From Sialis fuliginosa (lineage: Eukaryota > Arthropoda > Insecta > Megaloptera > Sialidae), in NCBI GenBank assembly GCA_961205875.1, contig OY540811.1, forward strand, positions 20,949,248 through 21,013,247: 64,000 nt of DNA, in the 5' to 3' direction. A program made the translations under genes and the position numbers. Positions within the stretch are counted from its first letter, which is position 1, and every line of letters starts with the position of its first letter. Below are positions 54,139 to 64,000 of this stretch, in pieces. The notes beneath the pieces were generated by a model. The model had not been told where the DNA came from and did not search any database. It saw nothing but the letters and a program-made list of their open reading frames with translations.

Positions 54139-57100
54139 ATGTGGGACATCGTTGATTCTAAGTATTTATCTGATAAAAAGGACACTATTGATGGATTATC
54201 GTATAAACAAAATCATAAGGAATTATTTGAAAGTAAGTTTAGAATTTTATTCGCTTTTATAGTCATTATAAAATTAATTTTATCTTTGTGATATCTATAT
54301 ACTGTTCTATAATTTTTTCAACAAAAATTAGTTAAAAATATTAAAATATAAATTATTGAATTATATTAAATATAAAAGAAGATAATAACTAAAGAAAAAA
54401 TATTCATTGTATTCTGCAAATATTATGAGTCAAGTATCCATTAATAGAATAGCTACTTTTTGTATTTTTTACCTAATAAACATTTCCTAACATATTAATT
54501 ACTTTTTTCTAACACATTTTATACATGAAAAGAGATAGAAATAGATACGTATATAAAAATTATATAAAAAGAAAAATGTTTTTAATATGAGATAGCAATC
54601 TTTAATATGGATTGAAGATATTTAAACTAATAATTAATTTAGAAATGTAAATTTCTAGATTAACTAATTTTTATAGCTTAAGTTCAATATACCTACATAG
54701 TGAAAAAAATAAAATAACTGGTTTCATAATCATGTTTTGTTTTTGAGAATATATTATATGATATATCTATTAAATAAAAATGTGTACCTTCCTGCTCTAA
54801 TTAATGTTGATTGAATCATTAAATTATATAAAACAAAAATATTTTCTTATAAACAGCTTTTCAAAAATCAAAATAATAAATTAACCTTAAGTCACTCCAG
54901 TAAGTATTTCAACAGGGGGTGACGCGATTTATTAAAAATTAATTTATGTATTATTTAAAGCAAATATAAAAAAATTATCATAAAATTGAAAATAATGTTA
55001 TAATATGAAGTATATTTAATAATATTGATTACTAAAATCACAAAATACAGCTGTGAGCGAGACTTGGCTACTACAATTAACCAGAAATCGATTCGCTCTG
55101 TCTAAATTATTACTAAGAGCGACTAGTTTAATCTAAGAAAAAATAATTTAACTAATATTACAGGCGTAAAGTGCCTATAAAGGTATAACTAGCTAGAGTT
55201 CCGTAGAAAACTAGGAACCCTTATAGTTTCGCCATGTCCGTCCTCAAATTTTTTTTTTACATTCGTTTTTTTTATCGATATTATAATAAGAAACGTATTC
55301 CATGATAGGGGAATTTAAATTAACTGCCAACAAAATTTTTAATTAAGTACTGTTAACAATAAGTAAAATAAACATTCCCAACTAATTAATAAGTACTTGT
55401 ATTTTGAATAGTTGGAAATAAGAAGTTGTAGAAAAACTAAAAATACAATATTAAATTCTAAAATCATAATGAAATAGAAAATTGGAATTTCTGTTATTCT
55501 TTCATTATTAAGAACGCTATTTCAATATTTTCATTCGTTTGGAGAAAGACATCAATTTACTGTATTTGAAATATAGTGTCCTGTATACAAATTTAATAAC
55601 TAACATCGTTATAAAAAAAATCATTAAAAAAAGTATTACTTAAATAGCAAGTATATTAATTTTGCATCATTATATTTATGTTTAAATTATTAATAATCAT
55701 TATATTTTGGTTTCTGCGTATCATTGTTCTAACATAGTATAATATCAAGATTGGTAAATAAATGATATTTGAATAATGATAAAGAAGTTAAATATTCAAG
55801 TTGATTTGACTATTTTTATAAGAAAATAATAACTATTCACGTGTGAAGTTAATGATTTTCACCTTGTTGCAAATATTTAAAAATAAATGTGATTCTATTT
55901 GCTAAGAAATAAATTATTTACATTCTACAGAGAACATACATACAATATTTTACCTGCCTTAACGGCAACATACACAAATGATTTTTTGTGTGTGCATACT
56001 GCATATATATGGCACAGTACCTAAGTTAACCTAACCTATCATTATCAATTTCTATTTGTGCTACATTATTTCTATTACACGGTCTATTCACATTTTGATT
56101 TCGACGCAAAAATTGTCCCTCCCTATCTCTTGGTCTTTCAATCATCCGACCCGTTAGCGTTTTTCGAGACATAACACAAGTATATTTTCCGTTTACTTTT
56201 AGACAAAAATGACCGAAATCGTAACTGTAATTTAAAAGAATAAATTAAAATTTGAAACTTACTTCATTTTCTATTATTAAGCGTAAAAGCTTTTACAACA
56301 AAAAATTCCAAATAAAAACAGTGCAATTGAAATTTCTATACGCATTCTCTATGCTTGACAGTAATCCAAAACTATTTATTTTTGCCACTTCGTGGCGCTA
56401 GGAGTATTGCTATGCTGTTGAACAGTGTGAGGGGAAATAAACACCGAGAGGTGTATGTTAAATTTATTTTACCTGCCTTAACGACAACATACACACATGA
56501 TTTTTTTGTGAACATTTATGGCACAGTACCTTTCGAATGGTATAAGTTTCATTCACCTCCTTTTATAATAAATACTAAAAACGTATTAATATATAGATTG
56601 ATAAATATTTGTACTGTCTTATTCCATTTCTTCTTCTTGCCTCCCCGATTTCTTTTATTATTATAACTAATAATGCGATACAAGACTTTCATATGATTTT
56701 TATAATAAATTATTTTCATTTAGTTTTATAATTAAATATTTTTTTTTACAGAGAGTATAGAGAAGAACAATGAAGGTCCAGCAGATTTCGAGACGGCCAT
56801 ACAAGCCACCGGTTTTGGAAAATTCAATATCTTGTTACTTCTTGCCATTATCCCGTGCTGTTGGGCATCAGGGTTTGACACAGCTACAATGTCATATATT
56901 TTACCAGCTGCTGAATGCGATTTAGAACTTTCACCATTTAATAAAGGAACATTAAATGCTATTGCGTATAGTGGTAGGATAAAATTTGTAAACCATATTA
57001 TTTTCTAATGGTTACATTTTATATTTACAAACTAACCTGCGTTGTTTTAATTTTTATGAACATGTATGTATATAATTCAACAAATTTAATACCGTTTGTA

Positions 57101-60100
57101 CTATTGATTTGGAACAATTTTTACGCATATAAGGGTTGAAATTTGAATATCGCAATACACGTGTATTTCTATTTGAGCTTGAATTTTGGGTTTAGGTTGA
57201 ATTTTTCCAAGTTGGCTACATCAACTTTGTTTATAAAAAAAAAATTTCTACTTAAAAAAAATCCGACTGAAAATATGTTTACATAAAAAATGTACAATAA
57301 CGTGCAGTGAAAAAAAATGATAAACAATTTATATTTTTTTATAAACAAACTCAATGTTCTTATATTCGAGAGAATATGAAAAAAATTTTGAGGTAAAATT
57401 CGTCAGAAACCGTTCACGAGAAAATGTTGATTGTGTTTACATTATAATTTTATTGTTAAAAACTTTTGCGAAAAAAAAATTTTTTAACATAAAATATTTT
57501 TTAACATAAAAGCTTTAACAAAATTCACTTTACAGCTCAAAAAAACGATTTAATTGTTTAGCAAACATCAAATTCAACCTAAATTCAAAATTCAAGCTGA
57601 AATAAAAAGAAAAAACTGGTATGCAGAAAATTCCAAAAATTTGGATTTCGATTATGCTCGTCCAATACTACAATGTTATATAGGTCGCTTTTTTGTTACC
57701 TCAAACTTTTTTGTATGTGGCTGTGTAATTAATTATGCAGATCCACGTATTAAAATTTTAATAAATTCAGCACTATTTGTTCCTCCGATAAAATACTATT
57801 TCTTTCAAGGTATGATAACAAGTGCATTTATGTGGGGATTTCTAGCAGATACATTAGGGAGAAAAAGATTATTGTTAATTGGTTATTTGATGGCTGCATT
57901 TTTCGATTTAATCTGTGCATTTTCAGTATCCTTTTGGATGCTTTTATTGGGAAAATACTTCAATGGTTTTGCGTAAGTATAAAACAAAGACAGTGATAAA
58001 TCGCTATAATACTCTTGAGTAGATCGGACAAAAAACGCGTTATAAACGGGATAGCACAATAGGCGAGAAATAATGAAGAATCGTTATTTTATTATACTTA
58101 ATATAAAAAGAAAATTACATTATTTTTTGTTTTCTGGTTACTTTATTTTAGTCACATTTTCGTGAACTCACCATTTTTCCTGTAAAGTCGATGCCTTCTG
58201 TTTATAAGCAGCTGTCATTTTTATGAAAAGCAAGAATAATTCGTTACCGTGTCCGTCAACACGTCGTTGGTATAATTGAACAAAATGGACAAAATATTAA
58301 GTGTTTACTTGTATACAAAGCCGACTCATCAATGAGCGACCTGCTATTAACAGATAAGAGAGTTTGGAATGGTCAACATTTACACAATAAATATTGCGAA
58401 GTTTATTTGAAGAATTTTGACAAAAGTTTTTTTTGTCAACACAAAAGGTGTTAACAAACTTTTGCGCGTTATAAACGGGATCTGTGAGCGTTAGAAACGA
58501 GAATATTTGTATATTAAACGGGAGCGTTATATCGAATTTTCACTGTATACATTTTTTTATACAATAGATATGAGATATTTCTCATAGCATTATAACTTTA
58601 ATACGTAGATTTTAAACTGTATTTTTACTATTTTATAGGATATGTGGTCCATTTGCGGTATTAATGTCCTATCTGTCCGAGCTTCATTGCGCCCAATATA
58701 GAGCCAGAGTCTTACTCTCTACAGGAATTTGGTTCAGTGTTTGTAATATAATTGTACCACTTATAGCTTGGGCCATCATCCCACAAACAATTAATATTGT
58801 TATTGTAAAAGACACTTTCGGTAAGTTTAAATATGAATTTGCACTTTCTCAGAATTTACATTTCAATAAAATAATTTTATTATTTTTAAAATTTTATGAT
58901 TTCATAGGTGTATCATTGCAAAGAGCATTCTATTTAAATGCGGAAAAAATTGAATTAATAATGAAATGAGTCACAGACTACCTTATTAAGGACAATATTT
59001 TTGGAAATTATTCGTCGTAAATAATTTTTTAAGAAGATATTTTGTTAAAAATTAAATAAGATAAGTATAACATTGGCCCGGGAAATGTTAACTTATTGTA
59101 AGACAAATGAATATGTTTGTCGACATTTAAATTAAGAAAGTTACCAAATATATTGCAGAATAATAGTAGGTATCTGATGACTTGGCATTCCTAGCTACCA
59201 TATTTCTATATATTATATTTGATGATTATATTACATAAGAGTTTCCGTGAACTTTATTAATCTGAAACTGTTAACCTTCCATAAATTCCAGGAAAACAAC
59301 TTTATTCAAAACTACTAGAATTTATATTATTTACCTTTGTACAACTTAAATCGGATGTACCACATTTGTTATATTTAATTTTATACCCATGTATTGTGAT
59401 TATTTTATTTTATTTTTAGTATTACACTCGTGGCAAGTTTTTCTTGCGATCTCAAGTTTGCCTGGATTATTTGCTGGGATTGTAGTTATATTTTTTCCTG
59501 AAAGTCCTAAATTTTTAATGTCGCAAGGAAGGAACGATAAAGCATTGGAAATTTTTAGGAAAATTTATTCAATCAATACGGGATTACCACCAGATACCTT
59601 TCCAGTAAGTTAAAAGAGAGAAAGAAAATAAATTCACTAAAATATAAAACATAAAAATAGTTCTGTATACTATTGTTTATCTGATCGGGACAAAAGGTAG
59701 ACATGGACAAAAGGCCGATATGGACAAAAGGCAGACAAGAACAAAAAGCTGACAAATAAAAGGCAGATAAAAAGCAGTATGCCTCCCCCCCCCAAAATGA
59801 ATGTATTATTTGAATCATGCCCCCCCCCCCTCCAAATGTACCGTTACAGCAAATTAAATAATAATATATCTATTTTTCTGTTTGCCTTTTGTCCATGTCG
59901 GCCTTTTGTCCATATCGGTCTTTCGGGATTCTGCTTTTTGCCGTAGACCCATTTTCATGTTGTGTACTGTGTACATACATTTTTTAGTTACATATATTAA
60001 TTGGTCAATAAATATACTTAACTAAAACTTATTAATAAGTATAACTGTATCTATACGCATTAATTTCAATGACCCAAAAAAATAAAATAAAAAACACGAG

Positions 60101-62744
60101 TATATTAAAATTTTTATATAGTTTAGGTATATGGTTACTAATGATTTATAACATATAATATTATTTTAGATAAAATCCTTAATAGACGAAACCAAGTTGA
60201 ATCAGGTTCTCGTATCGACAATCGAAAAAATAAAATATGATGAACTTGGTGAAAAAGTAAAACCGACGTTATATAAAAAGTTATCAGAAGGATGGGAACA
60301 ACTGAAACCATTGTTTCATCAGCCATATTTGCTGAGGATGATATTGATATTCACTCTACAGACAAGTGCAATCTTGGGGTATGCTTTATTTTTATTATTT
60401 ATATTTTTCAAATACGTTATAGATAGAGTAAAATAGTATAATAAAAAAAATTGAAAATTGTGATGAAATATTGCTTTTGCGATATTCAGATTTTTATTGA
60501 AATTTTTATTGAGGTTCGTGTAATTAACCAATGACAATAAAACTAGTTGTTATAATAAATAATAACTTTAATTTAGATTAAACACTTTACGGTTATGGTT
60601 ACCGCAACTTTTTGCAATTGTATCAGATTATCCATTAACTCATGAAAACAATGATGCTAGTTTGTGCGAAATGTTGGAAGATTCTTCTCTTGGCGGAAAT
60701 TCAAATAATCTTAATTCGACAATCACATCAAAAGACTGTTCAACTGTGAGTACTTAAATACTACATGGGCTGAAAAGTCTTTGGCCTGACACACAGATGG
60801 CGACATAAACAAAAAATCCTCATGCTTCCCATTGAGTACCAACCTTAACTAGAATACTGTCAAAATTGCATGACATTTCATGTACTCTTGTTTAAGTTAT
60901 AGCCTTCGAAGTGACGCTACTTTTGTTATTTTTTTAATCATGGCAAAAGTGAATTTCGTGTTTTGATTAAACTTCATTAAACATTGTTTTTCGATGGAGA
61001 AAAATACCGTCCAAACAAAGGAATGACTTGATAAGTGTTACGGCACATTTTTCCTAGCTAATTCAATCGTAAAATATTGGTTTGCTGAGTTTCGTCGTAA
61101 TCGCATGAGCACAAATGATACACCACGTTCAGGAAGGCCAAATGAGGCAGTTACTCCAGAAAACATTAGAAAAATTCGTGAAATTGCGTTGAATGATCGC
61201 AAAATGAAAGTAAGTGAGCTAGTTAGACGTGCAATGGGTACCGCGTTTTTTAAAAATTGACCAAAAAGATAAACGTGGCACTGTTTCACCGCTATGAATT
61301 GATTCGGCACACACCGTATTCTTCTGACCTAGTTCCCAGCGACTACTCCCTTTTTCCAAAATTAAAAATCTGGTTCTTTGGCAAAAAATTTTACTCTAAT
61401 GAAGAGATCGAGTTGGAAACAAACGCCTATTTTGAGGGACTTGACGTGAACCACTATAAGACCGGTATCGAAATGACCGTTAGAACAAGTGCATAACTCT
61501 AGATGGAGATTATGATGAAGAATAAAATAATTTTTTCATTAAAAAATTCGTTTTTCATTGTTAGGTCAAAGACTTTTCAGCCCATGTAGGATAATAAAAA
61601 TAATATACTTTCGAACTTTCATCGAATTTAATATTAACCACTATTTTGCTTACTACGTTACTGGTTCGATATATGTATGTGTGTGGATTATAATCCAATA
61701 TAGTAGATATGGAATAATTTATAGCTAATTAATAATTATAACTAATAATTAATTCTAAATTTAATTTTAGGTAATTGTTAATTCTGACGCTTACATTAAA
61801 TCAATAATAGTTGGTATGGTGCAAGGAACACTTTATTTAGTAGCTGGATATGTTCTAGATAAATTTGGAAAAAAGAAACTGTTAAGTATGTATATTAAAT
61901 TATTATTGTAATAAATGAGATAAATTATTATTTTTCAATACTCTGTAACTGCTGTGAATAATAATATATCAATTTTGTAATACATTATAATTTTTTGAAA
62001 GCTTAAAAATGCAATGAAACCTTATTTTTAAAATAATTCGTTCTTGTGAATAAATTTTAAATCGACAATGGTTGGATTTTTCTGTCAAAGCGGAATTAAC
62101 TTGTCGATGTTCATTAATGAGTTAAAATTATATTAATTACATTACATATATATGTATACGTATGTTCATTAGAATATTGTGAACACAGTGTACTTATGAT
62201 ATATCGTTATCAGTAATTTAAATAGTTTTTTTTAATTATCGATATTTAAAAACGTAATGTTTTATAATGAAGAATATTAGTAAAATTAATTAACATTTAA
62301 ATTTTTTAATATGTATTTTGTACCATTAACATATTATTTTACGTTTTTGAAGTTAGCAAAAGTTTCTTTCGAAGTCAAAAATATTCGAATGATATGTATT
62401 TTTTAAATATTATATTTTCTTGAAATTTCACCCTATTCACACGAACGAGAATATTAATTATTGTTATTACTTTTTATGGATCTAATTTAATTGTGCTTCT
62501 AGAATTAAGTGCCGTATTATAATAGACGTAGAAAATTAACTACACATGCATTGCTATATTGTTGATTGTTTTCACGATATCTAGCTACATTGTTTGCGAT
62601 TGCCGGAGCCTTGGAAACATCACTGTATTGGGCTAAGGATTCAATCACAATGCTAGCATTGTCGTCCCTCTATTGTTCTATTCAGAGTATATGTGCCAGT
62701 CTTGTTCTACAGCTTTCCGTGGATCTTGTGCCTACGTCATTGAG
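54139..62744 (+). CDS. SV2/SLC22-like major facilitator transporter 2 (3' end not in window)
   Basis: Tandem paralogue of the preceding transporter. Exons: 54139-54232, 56752-56973, 57810-57972, 58639-58820, 59420-59604, 60170-60378, 60577-60745, 61771-61885 and 62585-62744; 1499 nt, 499 codons plus two bases. The last exon ends VDLVPTSL plus a donor (AG then GTAATC), where transporter 1 continues with RALALSLTV, so one or two exons of roughly 65 residues are missing and none was recognised before 64000. The protein has ATGFGKFN before helix 1, the loop 2-3 signature GFLADTLGRK (115-124), SYLSELHCAQYRARV in helix 4 and FFPESPKFL (245-253). A Ser/Asn-rich loop after helix 7 has a cysteine pair and NST sites. 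The start at 54139 gives an acidic cytosolic N-terminus; an in-frame upstream ATG at 53944 would add about 65 hydrophobic residues and is less likely. Substrate unknown. Confidence 0.9.
55948..56530. repeat. Direct repeat pair in intron 1 of transporter 2
   Basis: TTTTACCTGCCTTAACG, CAACATACACA and GGCACAGTACCT occur in the same order at 55948-56022 and 56467-56530. Confidence 0.65.
57170..57725. mobile_element. Harbinger-like MITE family C, copy 2 (left-truncated)
   Basis: The right end (TTTGGATTTCGATTATGCTC ... GTATGTGGCTGTG, then TAA) matches copy 1 at 43530-43951. The left side starts inside the arm (ATTTGAGCTTGAATTTTG), so the outer ~120 bp are missing. Lies in intron 2 of transporter 2, just before exon 3. 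Confidence 0.75.
58017..58545 (-). mobile_element. Decayed pogo/Tigger-like element, copy 2
   Basis: The outer end at 58545 (inverse: TACAGTGAAAATTCGATATA) and the internal AACGCTCACAGATCCCGTTT match copy 1 at 2953-3417. Fragmentary AYKQKASTLQEKW-like translation followed by stops. The other terminus is truncated. Fills most of intron 3 (57973-58638). Confidence 0.72.
59687..59935. repeat. GGACAAAAGGC foldback array
   Basis: Several units of ATGGACAAAAGGCCGAT type on the left (59687-59775) and their inverse GGCCTTTTGTCCATRTCGG on the right (59880-59930), separated by two poly-C runs. In intron 5 of transporter 2. Confidence 0.8.
60761..61590 (+). pseudogene. Internally deleted mariner element
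   Basis: In intron 7 of transporter 2. The ends CTACATGGGCTGAAAAGTCT and its inverse lie next to TA. The 5' part encodes an HTH-containing segment (WFAEFRRNRMSTNDTPRSGR, then ENIRKIREIALNDRKMKVSE) after an early stop. The 3' part encodes HTPYSSDLVPSDYSLFPKLK, including the last catalytic Asp of DD34D transposases, through to the C-terminus. The central ~450 bp with the first two Asp are absent, so it cannot code for active transposase. 830 bp versus about 1.3 kb for intact relatives. Confidence 0.9.
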
Positions 62745-64000
62745 GTAATCAATTTAAAACAATTAATTATTGTTGTAAGTTGGCTTTCTTAGCTTCATTT
62801 ATTTTGTAGTCTATCAATTGATTGGATATAGATTTTTGTTCATCATATTGCTCAACTATTATAGCAAAATGTTTATTTAACATTTTTTAAGAGCTTATTT
62901 AACTTTAAAAACGTTTTATTATGAATTATGTATGACGTATAATACAGGAAAAGGAAATTATTAAAAATATAAAAAAACATTTTTTGCTTTATGAAACGAG
63001 TGCTACAATAATGTAATTGTAAATATTTTTTTATAAATCAAAGAAGTGATTTTTTCGTTCACGCCCATTTGCCCATCTTTGTAATAAATATTGGATTTAT
63101 TTCTATACAAATAGAAATAAATCAATTATGTGCATTATTAAAAAATATATTAAACACTTTGTCTACAAAAAAACATATGTAGATATATGAGTCATTTGTG
63201 ACCTACGAATGTGACACAGGTATTTTTCTTAAGGCAGTATTGGGGTGTGACGCCTAAAATTTTAAGCTTATTTCAGAATTTTTTTTCGTAACAAATTAAA
63301 ATATAATCTTTACAGTCTATTTATATGTTTTTATACACATCTTAAATTATACAAAATAATTTTGTAGTAAATTTTATAATACTTTGTGTTTTTTGAGGTC
63401 AAGGTGGATTTCTCGAAAAAAATGTGGTTGGGTGGTGGGAAGCACATCTCCACTTGTAGTGATTTGAAACAAAAACAATGTGTTAAAATTATAGCTCGAT
63501 CGGATGATTAGAATTTCAGTTCTGCTTCTCGCCAACCGAAAATAAGGTAGATTTGAGAAAACACGTTTAATGATTTAGTAACAGATGTTACGCTAACACG
63601 GCCCGTTTTCTTCTATGTGCTATTATAACTTCATAAATACTTTGAATTTCAGTTTACTATTTTCACATACATATATATTTATATATAATATATATATATA
63701 TAATATTATAATACAATAGTAGTGACGTTAAATATAAATAAAAACAAACTTGTTTGTTTAAACGTCAAAATTTATTAAAGAAGAGGAAAACGCAAGCTTT
63801 CGATATTATATATAATATATTTTACTTTCAAAATATATATTAAAAAAATCGAAGATTTTAAATTGTCACACCGCAGTACTGCCTTAATTAAGGATTATAT
63901 GAAATTTATAACCTCTGTGATCATAGGACCTATATTTTGCATGTTTATCTCTTTTTATTTGGAGTTTTATTCTTACTGGCATTTAAAAACCTACTTATGC
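62745..64000. other. Last seen intron/flank of transporter 2
   Basis: Begins with the donor of exon 9 (GTAATC). The expected final exon(s), starting with an Ala-rich helix-11 segment, were not recognised. AT-rich with a (TA)n run near 63680-63710. Confidence 0.4.

Noticed and set aside
57554..57809. N-terminal extension of transporter exon 3 (about 85 residues)
   Set aside because: The residues ...LDFDYARPILQCYIGRFF come from a MITE arm also present at 43870 in an intron, so they are repeat-derived rather than transporter sequence.
61257..61496. 79-residue open frame taken as a host gene
   Set aside because: It is the C-terminal part of an internally deleted mariner transposase between mariner ends.

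Overview
This is AT-rich animal nuclear DNA, almost certainly from an insect. It has spliced genes with GT-AG introns, an insect-type UBE2D ('effete'), a secreted haem peroxidase with a clip-like N-terminal module, and remnants of mariner, pogo, hAT and Harbinger-like DNA transposons. The sequence alone does not settle the order or species. No bacterial, viral, CRISPR, tRNA or rRNA feature was found.

Five protein-coding genes were rebuilt exon by exon; all exon lengths sum to intact reading frames. Three lie on the minus strand: (1) effete/UBE2D ubiquitin-conjugating enzyme, 11761-15514, 5 coding exons, 147 aa; (2) an SLC25A39/40-type mitochondrial carrier, 19940-22216, 6 exons, 374 aa; (3) a secreted animal haem peroxidase, 24418-33377, 14 exons, 792 aa. 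Two lie on the plus strand as a head-to-tail pair of SV2/SLC22-like major-facilitator transporters: (4) 38977-53323, 11 exons, 518 aa; (5) 54139 onward, 9 exons and about 499 codons, with the end of the gene not found before the window closes.

Region by region: 1-7,900 is intergenic and repeat-rich. 7,900-11,760 is the 3' flank (possibly a long 3'UTR) of effete. 15.5-19.9 kb is intergenic, with a decayed mariner and a hAT-like element. 22.2-24.4 kb holds a 1.16-kb hAT-like element that itself carries another MITE. 33.4-39.0 kb is intergenic with small MITEs and tandem duplications. 53.3-54.1 kb separates the two transporters. 62.7-64 kb is the unfinished last intron or flank of transporter 2.

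The genes do not form a pathway. Three are housekeeping or physiological singletons (protein ubiquitination, probable mitochondrial glutathione import, extracellular peroxidation) and the last two are recent tandem paralogues. The most notable non-genic content is the density of non-autonomous DNA transposons. Many introns consist largely of one element; several elements have exact target-site duplications, several are present as two copies within the window, and some are nested two deep. I did not find a convincing new biological system. The best leads are a peroxidase lacking both acidic residues that normally bind haem covalently, a four-cysteine loop in the glutathione-type carrier, and the nested MITE families.
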